Shown: positions 38,843 to 48,189 of the stretch, piece after piece
How positions within the stretch are numbered: position 1 is the stretch's first letter
Layout of the letters: each line of letters starts with the position of its first letter
Source: Alphaproteobacteria bacterium
GTDB lineage: Bacteria; Pseudomonadota; Alphaproteobacteria; Rhizobiales; Xanthobacteraceae
DNA length: 64,000 nt
Direction of reading: 5' to 3'
Assembly (NCBI GenBank): GCA_016869215.1
Contig: VGEP01000016.1
Span: 1 to 64,000 of the forward strand
Program-made: the position numbers and the translations under genes
Notes under the pieces: generated by a model
Databases searched by the model: none
The model's input: only the letters and a program-made list of their open reading frames with translations
What the model was told of the DNA's origin: nothing

Positions 38843-40768
38843 CTACGCCGGTGCCGGCGTCCGCTTGACGCTGCGGTACTCGTAGCCCAGCAGCAGAATT
38901 CCGAGCACCGCGCCCGCGGCGTCGATGAAGCCGCCGGCGCCGATCGCGGTGTCCGGAAATATCGTCATCATGCCGGCCACCAGCATGAGCGCCTTCTTGC
39001 CCAGCGTCAGCGGCCGCACGAAATAGCCCGCGAACGCGACCGAGATGATGTAGACGCCGAACGACGCGGTCACGATGTTCATCGCGATGTGCAGCGGATC
39101 GCCCTTCATGATCAGCGTCGGCGACAGCACGAACATGAACGGAATGATGTAGGCGACCCAGCCGAGCCGCATCGCCTGAAATCCCGTGGACATCGCGTTG
39201 GCGCCGCTGATCGTCGAAGCCGCGAACGAGGCGAGCGCGACCGGCGGCGTGATCATCGACATCATGCCGAAGTAGAAGATGAACATGTGGGCTGCGAGCG
39301 GATCGGCGCCGGCCTTGGTGATCGCGGGCGCGACCAGCGTGGCGAGCAGGATGTAGACGCCCGAGGTCGGCATCCCCATGCCCAGAACGATGCAGACCAC
39401 GGCCGATATGGCGAGCAGCAGATAGAGGCTGCCCGCTCCGATCTGCACCAGCACCAGCGTCAGCGTGAACCCGAGCCCGGTCAGGTTGAGCACGCCGATC
39501 ACGAAGCCCGCGCCGCCCAGGATCATGAACAGCTCGATCATGGTCGAGCCGGTGTCGGAGAAGCTTCTCGCCAGGTCCTTCAAGCTCAGCCGCGAGCCCT
39601 TGTACGAGAACAGCATGCCGAGCACGACAATCGACAGGCAGGCGTAGATCGCCGCGATCTCGGCATCCTCGTTCCATTGAAACAGCGCAAACAGCAGCAC
39701 GACGAACGGCACCAGGAAGTGCCAGCCCTGCCTGAGCACGTCGCGCGGCCGCTCCAGCGCGTCCTCCACCGGAACGATCGTCTCGCGCGCGGCGACCAGA
39801 TCGACCTGAATGAAGGTCGCGAAGTAGTAGAGGATCGCGGGCACCAGCGCGGCCAGCATGATGCTGCGGTAGGGAAGCTCCAGAAACTCGGCCATCAGGA
39901 ACGCGGCCGCGCCCATGACCGGCGGCATGAGCTGGCCGCCGGTCGAGGCCACGGCCTCGATCGCGCCGGCGTCGCGCGCCGAATAGCCCGAGCGCTTCAT
40001 CATCGGAATGGTGATGATGCCGGTGGAGGCGACGTTGGATACGGCGCTGCCGGAGATCGAGCCGAACAGCGCCGAGGCCACGACCGCGACCTTGGCCGGC
40101 CCGCCGCGGCGGCGGCCCATCATGGCCATCGCGATGTCGGTGAAGAACTGCCCGCCGCCGGCCTTGAACAGCAGATTGCCCATCCAGATGAAGATCACCA
40201 CGACCGTGGCGCCGACCGTGATCGGAGAGCCGAACAACGCGCTGGGATCGAACGACAGATAGACCGGCAGCCAGTCGAGATCGACCGGCCGGGCCCGAAA
40301 CTGACCGGGGATCAGGTGTCCGACCAGCGCATAGGCGAGGAACAGCACCACCACGACGAACAGCGAATAGCCCGTGGTGCGCCGCAGGCCCTCCATGACG
40401 AAGGCCAGGACGATCACGCCGAGCACGACCACTTCCACGGTGCGGAACGGCAGTTCGATCAGCAGCCGGGAGTATTGCGCGGTGATCCACAGCAGCGCGC
40501 CGAGCCCGACCGCGGCCATGACCCAGTCGTACCAGGGCGCTGGTCGTGTATCCCCCTTGCGCGCCCGTACGCTGAGGAACATCGCCGCAATCGAAAGGCC
40601 CAGAACGGGCGCGAGAAACTGTTCGCGGTAGAATGCGTAGCCGAGGTAGCGCGGCAGATCGAGCACCCACAACAGGCAAGCGGCGGTCAAGGTGCCGTTC
40701 GCAAGGGCTGCGAGGCGGTATGCCGGATCGAATTGCCGTGCTGGGCCGGGCGCCGTCTCGTCGTTCAT
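38843..40768 (-). CDS. fused TRAP transporter permease (DctQM, TAXI type)
   Basis: This 641-residue integral membrane protein fuses the small DctQ and large DctM subunits, as in TAXI-type TRAP systems. About 16 hydrophobic segments are visible. DctM features include GSISGSAVSNVASTGIITIPMMKRSGYS, GGQLMPPVMGAAAFLMAEFLELPY and GMGMPTSGVYILLATLVAPA. It imports its substrate with an ion gradient, taking ligand from a periplasmic TAXI protein. The start is taken as ATG 40768 (MNDETAPGP); the frame runs 150 codons further but has a poor composition there. It is divergent from the second TAXI gene, with a 223-bp gap. Confidence 0.92.
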   Translation of the reverse strand: MNDETAPGPARQFDPAYRLAALANGTLTAACLLWVLDLPRYLGYAFYREQFLAPVLGLSIAAMFLSVRARKGDTRPAPWYDWVMAAVGLGALLWITAQYSRLLIELPFRTVEVVVLGVIVLAFVMEGLRRTTGYSLFVVVVLFLAYALVGHLIPGQFRARPVDLDWLPVYLSFDPSALFGSPITVGATVVVIFIWMGNLLFKAGGGQFFTDIAMAMMGRRRGGPAKVAVVASALFGSISGSAVSNVASTGIITIPMMKRSGYSARDAGAIEAVASTGGQLMPPVMGAAAFLMAEFLELPYRSIMLAALVPAILYYFATFIQVDLVAARETIVPVEDALERPRDVLRQGWHFLVPFVVLLFALFQWNEDAEIAAIYACLSIVVLGMLFSYKGSRLSLKDLARSFSDTGSTMIELFMILGGAGFVIGVLNLTGLGFTLTLVLVQIGAGSLYLLLAISAVVCIVLGMGMPTSGVYILLATLVAPAITKAGADPLAAHMFIFYFGMMSMITPPVALASFAASTISGANAMSTGFQAMRLGWVAYIIPFMFVLSPTLIMKGDPLHIAMNIVTASFGVYIISVAFAGYFVRPLTLGKKALMLVAGMMTIFPDTAIGAGGFIDAAGAVLGILLLGYEYRSVKRTPAPA

Positions 40769-40991
40769 ATCGCTGCGGCCGCCCGATCCTTGCTGTTGCG
40801 GGACAGTGCCCCCGCGCGAGGCCGGACGTCGCCGTGCGGAGTGCGGCGCGAGGCTATGCAGACGCCACAGTCGAGGCAAGGTATTTGATCGCCGCAGGTA
40901 CGCTGGAGCGATGCAAGCGGCTCGACACGCAATGCTTGCAGCGCATACACTCCGCGCCCCGATTGTGCAGGCCTGAGAACAGGGGCGTGCC

Positions 40992-41933
40992 GTGACGAAG
41001 ATCCGAATTGCATTTCTTGCCGCAATGACAATGGCCACCATGACCAACGCAGCAGCCCAAACCAAAGTCACGCTCGCCACCGCCACGCCCGGCGGCGGCT
41101 TCCCGTTCTTCGGCGACAACGCCGCAGCGGTCATCAACGAAACTGACAAGTCGCTGCTGGTGCAGACGATGAACACCAAGGGCAGCACCGAGAATATCGG
41201 CCTGCTCAACGGCCGCAAGGTCGACATCGCTCTGGTCGCGGGCGAGCCCGCCTACGAGGCGTTTCAGGCCATCGGGCAGACCAAGACCACGGCGCTGGTG
41301 ATCCAGGCGATCTATTCCAACCCCGGCATGTTCGTGGTGCGCGGCGACAGCCCGGCGAAGACCCTGCGCGACCTCGTCGGCAAGCCGATCGCCTGGGGCA
41401 CGCGCGCATCGGGACTCACGCTGCTCGGCCGCTACGTCACCGACGGGCTCGGCCTCGACCGCGAGAAGGACTTCCAGGCGCACTATCTAGAGAAGGCCGG
41501 CGACGGCCCGGTGATGGTCGCCGACGGCCGCGTGGCTGCGCTGTGGGGCGGCGGCATCGGCTGGCCGGGCTTCACCGCGGTGATGAAGGCCGGCGGCCGC
41601 TTCATCGGGCTAACGGCGGACGAGGTGGCCAAGGTCACGGCCAAGCACAACTTCCTGAAGCCCATCACGGTGCCGGCCGGCTCATACGAGGGGCAGAAGG
41701 AGGCGGTCAATTCGGTCGGTTCGTGGAGCTACATTCTGGCGCGATCCGACCTGCCCGACGACGTCGCCTATCGTCTCGCCAAGGCGCTGCACCAGGGCCA
41801 CGGCGCGCTGGTCAAGCGGCTCGCGCAGGGCCGCGAAACCACGCCGCAGAGCACGGCGATGGCCGCGCCGAGCCCGTCGCAAATCCATCCCGGCGTGCAG
41901 AAGTATCTGCGCGAAATCGGCGTGCTGCGCTGA
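40992..41933 (+). CDS. TAXI-family TRAP solute-binding protein (second copy)
   Basis: This 313-residue protein has a signal peptide (TKIRIAFLAAMTMATMTNAAA) and the TAXI opening KVTLATATPGGGFPFFGDNAAAVINE, with GSTENIGLLNGRKVDIALVAGEPAYEAF and DLVGKPIAWGTRASGLTLLGRYV. The start is GTG 40992. It is clearly different in sequence from the TAXI protein at 37.8 kb, so the two probably bind different ligands and may share the single fused permease between them. Its stop is 7 nt from the convergent enoyl-CoA hydratase stop. Confidence 0.9.
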   Translation: MTKIRIAFLAAMTMATMTNAAAQTKVTLATATPGGGFPFFGDNAAAVINETDKSLLVQTMNTKGSTENIGLLNGRKVDIALVAGEPAYEAFQAIGQTKTTALVIQAIYSNPGMFVVRGDSPAKTLRDLVGKPIAWGTRASGLTLLGRYVTDGLGLDREKDFQAHYLEKAGDGPVMVADGRVAALWGGGIGWPGFTAVMKAGGRFIGLTADEVAKVTAKHNFLKPITVPAGSYEGQKEAVNSVGSWSYILARSDLPDDVAYRLAKALHQGHGALVKRLAQGRETTPQSTAMAAPSPSQIHPGVQKYLREIGVLR

Positions 41934-41939
41934 ACCTGC

Positions 41940-42689
41940 TCAGCTCTTCTTGAGCGTCCGGCTGACGTAGTCGCGCATGCGTTCGAGCGTCTCGGGCGCG
42001 GTCCAGATGTCGGTCGCCGCCGTATCGCCGCCCGCCCTCGCCACACGTTCGGCCACCGGCGCGCGAAGCTGGCCCTTGGTCATGGCGAATGCCCGCGGCG
42101 AAAGTGCCGCCATTTGTTCGGCGGCTGCGATCGCCCGGTCGCGTAGCGCCGAAGGCTCGGCCACTTCGTCGACCAGCCCGCGTGTCAGGGCCTGTTCGGC
42201 CGCAAACGTTGCCCCGCTCAGCACGCCGTCCGAGAAATACTGCGGCGCGGTCGCGTAGCGCATCACCTCGAACGCCAGCGGCGGGAACGGCACGCCGACC
42301 AGCAGTTCCGTCACGCCGATGCGTCCGCCGTCGCGCGCGGCGATCCGCCGGTCGGCGCAGCAGGCCAGCACGCAGCCGCCCGCGATGGCATGGCCGTTGA
42401 TCGCGGCGACCACGGGCTTGGCGTGAAAAAACACGGCCTGATAGAGCCGGTGCAGCGCAGGCAGGAACGCACGCACGTAGTCCACACCACCCTCGCTCAG
42501 ACGCAGCAGATCGACGCCCGCCGAGAACATCCGGCCCTGCCCGGTCAGAACCACTGCGCGCGCGGACGATTTCTCGATCGACTCGAAGTGCGCGGCAATG
42601 GACTCGCAAAACTCGATGTCGAGCGCATTGGCCTTGCCGTGAACCAGTGTGACGACGGCGATATCGCCGTGACGGTCGAGCTGAATCAT
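41940..42689 (-). CDS. enoyl-CoA hydratase/isomerase family protein
   Basis: This 249-residue crotonase-fold protein has the oxyanion signature [17 protein letters not shown] and [28 protein letters not shown], then the trimer contact [21 protein letters not shown]. The usual catalytic glutamates are only partly matched, so hydratase activity is not certain. It begins within the ctaA stop (4-nt overlap), an unusual partner for a haem A synthase gene, and probably is translated from the same message. Confidence 0.85.
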   Translation of the reverse strand: MIQLDRHGDIAVVTLVHGKANALDIEFCESIAAHFESIEKSSARAVVLTGQGRMFSAGVDLLRLSEGGVDYVRAFLPALHRLYQAVFFHAKPVVAAINGHAIAGGCVLACCADRRIAARDGGRIGVTELLVGVPFPPLAFEVMRYATAPQYFSDGVLSGATFAAEQALTRGLVDEVAEPSALRDRAIAAAEQMAALSPRAFAMTKGQLRAPVAERVARAGGDTAATDIWTAPETLERMRDYVSRTLKKS

Positions 42690-43804
42690 GACGTTCCCCG
42701 CGGCAATACAATCTCATGAGTAGACTCGGTATCGGGCGCGCGGCGCGGCCACAGCCGTTCGGCATGCACGACTGCGATGCTGAGCACGACAATGGCCATC
42801 GCCTGATGCAGCAACGCAAGCGGCAGCGGCGACTGGTGCAGCAGCGTGACGATTCCGATCCCGGCCTGCAAGGTCATGGCGCAGGCGAGCGCCACGGCGC
42901 CGTTGAACGCCGCGCCGCCGCTGCGCGTTCGAACGACGTCGAAGGCATGCCAGATCGCCAGCAGCCACAGCAGATAGGCGAACATGCGATGATTGAACTG
43001 AACCGTCAGCGCATTCTCGAACAGATTGCGCCACAGCGGCGTGTTGAACCAGAGCCGCTCGGCTGCGGGAACGAGCGCGCCGTCGATCAATGGCCAAGTA
43101 TTGTAGATCAGCCCCGCGTCGAGCCCCGCGACCAACGCGCCGAGGTAGATCTGCGCCAGCGTCAGCACGACCAGCGCCATGGCGGACACACGAATGCGCC
43201 GCGGCACAAGCTGCGGCGCGCCGGCGCCGATTTCGCGGGCGGTCCACAGGATCGCGGCGTAGATCGCGCAGGCAAGCGTGAGGTGGAATCCGAGCCGGTA
43301 TTGCGACACGCTGACCCGTTCGGTCAGCCCGGAAGACACCATCCACCAACCGACCGCACCGAGCAGAGCGCCGCCGCCGAACAGCGCCCATAGGCGCAGG
43401 CGCAGCCGCGGCTCGATCCATCCGCGCCAGAGGAAAAACAGGAACGGCAGCAGGAAGGCCGCGCCGACCAGCCGCGCCAGGAAGCGGTGCGACCATTCCC
43501 ACCAGAAGATGGTTTTGAATTGCTCCAGGCTCATGCCGCGGTTGAGTTCGCGGTATTGCGGGATCTGCTTGTACTTGGCGAACTCGGCTTGCCAGCTTTG
43601 CTCCGACAGCGGCGGCAGCGCCCCGGTCACCGGCCGCCATTCCACGATCGAAAGTCCGGACTCGGTGAGCCGGGTCGCGCCGCCGACCACGAGCGTAACC
43701 ACCATCAGCGCCGCCACGGCATAGAGCCAGGCGCGGACGGCGCCGGAACGAACGGTTGCGGGATCGGTGTGCGTCATCGTGCTTGCAGGCAATGCCGGGG
43801 ACAT
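42686..43804 (-). CDS. ctaA: haem A synthase, CtaA/COX15 type
   Basis: This 372-residue inner-membrane protein converts haem O to haem A for aa3-type oxidases. Features include about eight membrane spans, [26 protein letters not shown] near the N terminus, haem-ligand regions [32 protein letters not shown] and [13 protein letters not shown], and HQAMAIVV. The COX15-type length (about 350-370, alphaproteobacterial) fits. The start is placed at ATG 43804, where CAGGACTAT lies just upstream. It is divergent from the DUF2842 gene, which in Rhizobiales usually neighbours ctaA. Confidence 0.94.
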   Translation of the reverse strand: MSPALPASTMTHTDPATVRSGAVRAWLYAVAALMVVTLVVGGATRLTESGLSIVEWRPVTGALPPLSEQSWQAEFAKYKQIPQYRELNRGMSLEQFKTIFWWEWSHRFLARLVGAAFLLPFLFFLWRGWIEPRLRLRLWALFGGGALLGAVGWWMVSSGLTERVSVSQYRLGFHLTLACAIYAAILWTAREIGAGAPQLVPRRIRVSAMALVVLTLAQIYLGALVAGLDAGLIYNTWPLIDGALVPAAERLWFNTPLWRNLFENALTVQFNHRMFAYLLWLLAIWHAFDVVRTRSGGAAFNGAVALACAMTLQAGIGIVTLLHQSPLPLALLHQAMAIVVLSIAVVHAERLWPRRAPDTESTHEIVLPRGTS

Positions 43805-43868
43805 ATAGTCCTGCCCTGCCCGTCCCAGCAATGCCGCCGATGCCTGTCAGGCCAAATCTGTCAGCCCA

Positions 43869-44084
43869 ATGTCCATCCGTATCCGAAAGCTGATCGGCGC
43901 CGTTGCACTGCTCTTGCTGGTGACGGTCTGGGCGCTGGTCGCGATGGCCGTCGCGCAATTCCCGCCGATCTTCCAGAGCAAGCTGATATCCGGGATCTAC
44001 TACGTCGTGGCGGGCATAGGCTGGGTGCTGCCGGCCATGCCGCTGATCAAGTGGATGTCGAGTGGTCCGGTCAGGCCACGTTGA
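43869..44084 (+). CDS. DUF2842 family small membrane protein
   Basis: This 71-residue protein has two transmembrane segments (about 8-30 and 42-62). The conserved pattern RIRKLIGAVALLLLVTVWALVAMAVAQ, then YYVVAGIGWVLPAMPLIKWM, is the alphaproteobacterial DUF2842 family. Function is unknown. It diverges from ctaA and its last 14 nt overlap the convergent deacetylase gene's 3' end. Confidence 0.85.
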   Translation: MSIRIRKLIGAVALLLLVTVWALVAMAVAQFPPIFQSKLISGIYYVVAGIGWVLPAMPLIKWMSSGPVRPR

Positions 44085-45129
44085 GTTTGCGAAAGCCGTT
44101 CCAAAGTCCGGTGGCGGCGCCCGAGAGCAGCACCTTGGCGTGGCGCAGGTGCTGGAACTCGCCGTTGAGCGAAAGCCGCGGCAGCGCCAGCAGATGCCCG
44201 GCGTGCTCCGGGAAGATCATGCCGGGACGGGTCGTGACCGCGGTCTTGTAGCCGAGTTCGGCCGCGATCTGGAATTCGCGAGGGCCGGCGGCGGTCCGGT
44301 CGCCGACCGGATAGGCGAAGTGCTGCGGGCGCGTGCCGGTCGCCGCCTCGATCACGGCACGGCTGTTCTCAAGCTCCGCGCGCACCGCATTGTCCGTGAT
44401 TTTGGCCAGGATCGGGTGGTTGACGGTATGCGCGCCGATCGTGACCAGCGGATCGCGCGCCAACTCGGCCAGTTCCTGCCAGTCCATGCACAGATCGCGG
44501 CAAAACGAGACGACGTCGACGCGATGGCGCGACGCCATATCGCGCACCACCTGGCGCAGCGCGTCCTCCGTCTTGAGCGCGCGCAGGCAGCCGTAGATGT
44601 GGTCGAACACCGCGCGCTTCTCCTGAACCGTACGGGCCTCGAACCAATAGTCGCGGCCCTCGATGCGCGCGCCAACCAGGTCGTTGCGGGCGACGACGGC
44701 CTCGAGCGCGAGCCACCACAATTCCCCGACCCGGTCGGCGAAGCTCGTCGCCACGTAGACCGTGAACGGCGCGTTATGCTTCTTCAGGATCGGATAGGCA
44801 TGATGCAGCGTGTCGCGGTAACCGTCGTCGAAGGTGATGCAGACGAAGCGCCGGGAGAAATCGCGCTCGGTGAGCCGGCGGTGGGCCTCGTCGAGCGAAA
44901 CGATATCCACGCGCGACTTGCGCACCTTGCGGATCACGTCGTCGAAATACGACGGCGTCACCTCCAGCAATCGGTTCGGCTGGAAGCGGTCGGACCGCCC
45001 CGGCCGCACGTGATGCAGCATCAGGATCGCGCCAACGCCGCCAAGCAGCGGACGCAGCACTGCGTAGGCCCCGCTGAAATAGAGCGCCTCCAGCGCCGTG
45101 CGAAACAGCTTGTACCTGAGGCTCGACAC
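44071..45129 (-). CDS. polysaccharide deacetylase (NodB homology)
   Basis: This 352-residue carbohydrate esterase family 4 protein has the metal-binding motif TFDDGY (99-104) and HTVNH (234-238), plus ARG/Pro-rich motif 3 in HFAYPVGD. It should remove N- or O-acetyl groups from an exopolysaccharide with a divalent metal. No signal peptide is obvious, although an N-terminal hydrophobic stretch (13-38) may anchor it. It lies downstream of the Wzz-kinase-like gene on the same strand, 15 nt apart, so it belongs to the polysaccharide locus and probably acts on its product. Confidence 0.9.
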   Translation of the reverse strand: MSSLRYKLFRTALEALYFSGAYAVLRPLLGGVGAILMLHHVRPGRSDRFQPNRLLEVTPSYFDDVIRKVRKSRVDIVSLDEAHRRLTERDFSRRFVCITFDDGYRDTLHHAYPILKKHNAPFTVYVATSFADRVGELWWLALEAVVARNDLVGARIEGRDYWFEARTVQEKRAVFDHIYGCLRALKTEDALRQVVRDMASRHRVDVVSFCRDLCMDWQELAELARDPLVTIGAHTVNHPILAKITDNAVRAELENSRAVIEAATGTRPQHFAYPVGDRTAAGPREFQIAAELGYKTAVTTRPGMIFPEHAGHLLALPRLSLNGEFQHLRHAKVLLSGAATGLWNGFRKLNVA

Positions 45130-45144
45130 CGGCTATCCCGCGGT

Positions 45145-47328
45145 TCAGGCCGCTGCGGAGCGCGCAGCACCTTGTTCGAGCGCCGGCGGAGGGCCGGTCA
45201 GCACCGTCACCTCGAATCCGGCCGACGATATCTGGCCGGCCATCGCCTTGAGTGATTTCGCGGGCGTGTCGCCGCCGACCAGCACGGCGCGCGGGGCTGC
45301 CGTCACCAGCGGATCGAGCGCCACGTCGGACTGCGCGCCCGCGTCGATCACGAGATAATCGTAGCTCTGCGCCAGTGCGCCAAGCGCCGCAGGAAGCATG
45401 TGCGAGGACCACAGGCCGTCGGGATCGTTGCCGACCGAACCGGCCGCCACGATCTGAAGCCGCGAAATCTGGTCGCGCGTGATGATGTCGCCGAACGACG
45501 CCGTGCCGCGGACCAGGTCGGCGATGCCGGGCGCCTTCGGATCGTTCGAAATGACGTCGATGTTGGGCGATGCGAACGCAAGGTCGACCAGAATGACGCG
45601 GGCATGGCGCGCCAGCGCCCGGCCGAGCGCGATCGCGGTGAGCGTCGTGCCGACATTGCGCGCGGCCCCGATCGCGGCGATCCGCCGGCCGCGATCGCCC
45701 TCCTGCTGCAAGGCCGCGGCAAGCTCCTCGAGGTCTTGCGCCGGCGCTGAATCCATTGCGGCCGCCGCGGCAACGACGGTCGGCGGCGCGATGTTGGCGG
45801 CGGCCGGCAGCCGGTCCGTGGATCGGGTGCGCGCCTTCGTCGAACGCCGCGCCCTGCGCTCGGCATTCGATGCAGGCGCGTTGGCCGGCGGGGTCCGGTC
45901 GATCTGGAGTGGAGCCGGCCGGTAGGTCTCGCCGCTGAGCAGCGCGCCAGTGACCACAAATGCCGACGACAGGCAGAACGTCGCCAGCGCCGTGATGACG
46001 ACGATCGGCGCCTTCTTCGGGAAATACGGCACGTTCGACACCACCGCGCGCGAAATGATCCGCGCATCGGCCGGCGCGGCCGCGATGCTGTCGCGGGCGC
46101 TCGCTTCCCGGTATTTGGCGAGATAGGACTCGAACAGATCGCGCTGCGCCTTGGCCTCGCGTTCGAGCGCTCGCAGCTGCACGTCCCGGTCGCTGGTCGA
46201 TGCGCTCTGATTTTTGAGCTGGTCGAGACTCGCAGTCAGCGACTCAAGCCGGGCGGCAGCGATTTTGGCGTCGTTTTCCAGCGAGCGCGCGAGCTTTTCG
46301 CCCTCGCTGCGAATCTGCTGGTCGAGGTCGACGATCTGGGCCCGCAATTCGCGGATGCGCGGATGCTGCGGCAAAAGCGTCGACGACTGCTCGGCAAGCT
46401 GCGCGCGCAGCGTCACGCGCTGCTCGGACAGCCGGCGGATCAGCTCGGAGTTGACGACCTCCGACGACTCGATCGCCTGACCGGTGCGCAGCGCGTCGCG
46501 CAGCAGGCGCGCCTTGGCTTCGGCGTCGGCCTTCTGGGCGCGGGCGGCCGACACCTGGCTGCTCAGTTCGGTGAGCTGCTGGTTTGCGAGGCTCGTGCTG
46601 CCGCTGCCCACGAACAGGTTGGACTTGGCGCGGAACTCCTCCGCCTTGGCTTCCGCTTCCGACACCTTGGTGCGCAGCTTTTCCAGCTCTCCGGACAGCC
46701 ACTGCCCCGCGGCACGCGCCTGGTCCTGCTTGGCCACCTGTTGCAGCGTCAGGTAGTTCTCCGCGATTACGTTGGCGCCGCGCGCGGCAAGCTCCGGGTC
46801 GGCCGACTGGAACTCGATGGCGATCACCCGCGACTTGTCGATGGCGTAGGCCCGCAGCCGGTCGAAATAGGCCGAAAAGACCCGCTCCTCCAGCGTCATC
46901 GATTGCGGGTCGCGCCCGATGCCGATGTGGCGCAGCAGCGCCATCGGCGAGAAATCGGTCGAGGCCGCGTTGAACTCCGGCCTCTTCTCCAGGTCCAGTT
47001 CGCGGATCACGATCCGGGCGAGATCGCGCGACAGCACGAGCTGCACCTGGCTTGTGACGGTCTCCTGGTCCGCGGTCGCGCGGTCGATCAGCGCCTTTTC
47101 CGCCTCCGGACGCAGGAAGATGTTTTCGCGGCTTTCGACCAGCACCCGCGCTTCGGACTTGTAGCGCGGCGTGATCTGAGTGACGGCGATATAGGCCGCC
47201 AGGGCCAGGATCAGCGTCGGTCCGATGATCGACCGCTTCCGGCGCCACAGCGCGCGCGCGATCCCGCTGAGATTGACTTCACCGTCGACGGCGGCTGGAT
47301 CGCCCACCATCTGAACTCCGCCTCGCAT
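45145..47328 (-). CDS. Wzz-domain chain-length/export protein fused to a degenerate tyrosine-kinase domain
   Basis: This protein of about 727 residues has an N-terminal Wzz domain with two membrane segments (near 30-50 and 480-505) flanking a long periplasmic coiled coil (about 180-460). A cytoplasmic domain from about residue 540 resembles BY-kinases, but the Walker A Lys is missing: the loop reads GAARNVGTTLTA instead of the usual G-E-G-K-S/T. Walker A' (VILVDLAF) and B (YDYLVIDAG) are recognisable, and no C-terminal Tyr cluster is seen. It probably organises polymer length and export without phosphorylating. ATG 47328 or 47310 both have GGAG 5 nt upstream. Confidence 0.85.
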   Translation of the reverse strand: MRGGVQMVGDPAAVDGEVNLSGIARALWRRKRSIIGPTLILALAAYIAVTQITPRYKSEARVLVESRENIFLRPEAEKALIDRATADQETVTSQVQLVLSRDLARIVIRELDLEKRPEFNAASTDFSPMALLRHIGIGRDPQSMTLEERVFSAYFDRLRAYAIDKSRVIAIEFQSADPELAARGANVIAENYLTLQQVAKQDQARAAGQWLSGELEKLRTKVSEAEAKAEEFRAKSNLFVGSGSTSLANQQLTELSSQVSAARAQKADAEAKARLLRDALRTGQAIESSEVVNSELIRRLSEQRVTLRAQLAEQSSTLLPQHPRIRELRAQIVDLDQQIRSEGEKLARSLENDAKIAAARLESLTASLDQLKNQSASTSDRDVQLRALEREAKAQRDLFESYLAKYREASARDSIAAAPADARIISRAVVSNVPYFPKKAPIVVITALATFCLSSAFVVTGALLSGETYRPAPLQIDRTPPANAPASNAERRARRSTKARTRSTDRLPAAANIAPPTVVAAAAAMDSAPAQDLEELAAALQQEGDRGRRIAAIGAARNVGTTLTAIALGRALARHARVILVDLAFASPNIDVISNDPKAPGIADLVRGTASFGDIITRDQISRLQIVAAGSVGNDPDGLWSSHMLPAALGALAQSYDYLVIDAGAQSDVALDPLVTAAPRAVLVGGDTPAKSLKAMAGQISSAGFEVTVLTGPPPALEQGAARSAAA

Positions 47329-47509
47329 GGCGACTCCATACCGACCGAATGCGGCGACTCTGCACCGGTTTCGATTACGAACGATTATGGTTGCCGCCCC
47401 GTTAAGCCCCGCCTCGTGGCGCCCTCCCGGAAATCTTCTCGGAGACGAATTGTTAACCATGATGAGGCGTTAATCCGGCTTAACCTTTGCCTTGCGGGCC
47501 CGGATTCGC

Positions 47510-48187
47510 ATGCGGCTGCGCCGCCTTCTCGTGCTTTGCCTCGCCGCTCTCGCGCTCACGGCCTGCGCGCGGGAGGCGCCGCGCTACGCCATGGCCCCGC
47601 AGGCACAGCCGCGCTCCGACCTCGACATGATGATGTATGGCGCGCCCGCCGCAGCCTCCCGCACCGTGCGTCACGCCCAGCGCGCGGTGCCGGTGCAAAG
47701 CGGCCCCGCTCCCATCGTCGAAGACGCCGGCACCTATACGCTCGACGCGGGAGATAAGTTGCGCATCGTCGTGTTCGGCCAGGACGCGCTCAGCAACACC
47801 TATGCGGTGAGCGCGGCGGGCCAGGTCACGATGCCGCTGATCGGTGCGGTCAACGCCCGCGGCATGACCACGCAGCAGCTCTCGCAGTCCATCGCCGGGC
47901 GATTGAAACAAAGCTTCATCCGCGATCCGAGCGTGGCGGTCGAGGTCGAAACCTACCGGCCGTTCTTCGTGCTCGGCGAGGTGACGTATCCCGGCCAGTA
48001 TCCTTACGTGCCCGGCATGACGGTGCAGAACGCCGTCGCCATCGCCGGCGGCTTCACCCCGCGGGCCAGCAAGAGTCGCGTCACGCTGACGCGCACCTAC
48101 AACGGCGTGCCCGCGCGCTACGCCCTGCCGATGCATTATCCGGTGCGGCCCGGCGATACGCTCACCGTCGGGGAACGGTGGTTCTGA
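47510..48187 (+). CDS. polysaccharide export outer-membrane lipoprotein (Wza type)
   Basis: This 225-residue lipoprotein has a signal peptide ending in the lipobox LTAC. It contains the poly_export domain (TYTLDAGDKLRIVVFGQDALSNTYAVSAAGQVTMPLIGAVNARGMTTQQL) and one SLBB domain (FFVLGEVTYPGQYPYVPGMTVQNAVAIAGGFTPRA). It forms the periplasm-spanning channel of a capsule or exopolysaccharide exporter. It is shorter than Wza of E. coli, as usual for rhizobial relatives. It diverges from the Wzz gene, and the next gene follows at once, so this is the first gene of the plus-strand polysaccharide operon. Start ATG 47510 is chosen over TTG 47492. Confidence 0.92.
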   Translation: MRLRRLLVLCLAALALTACAREAPRYAMAPQAQPRSDLDMMMYGAPAAASRTVRHAQRAVPVQSGPAPIVEDAGTYTLDAGDKLRIVVFGQDALSNTYAVSAAGQVTMPLIGAVNARGMTTQQLSQSIAGRLKQSFIRDPSVAVEVETYRPFFVLGEVTYPGQYPYVPGMTVQNAVAIAGGFTPRASKSRVTLTRTYNGVPARYALPMHYPVRPGDTLTVGERWF

Positions 48188-48189
48188 CC

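Noticed and set aside
38744-40888. 714-codon plus-strand frame across the TRAP permease
   Set aside because: It is antisense to a clear membrane transporter gene and highly charged, with no recognised domain.
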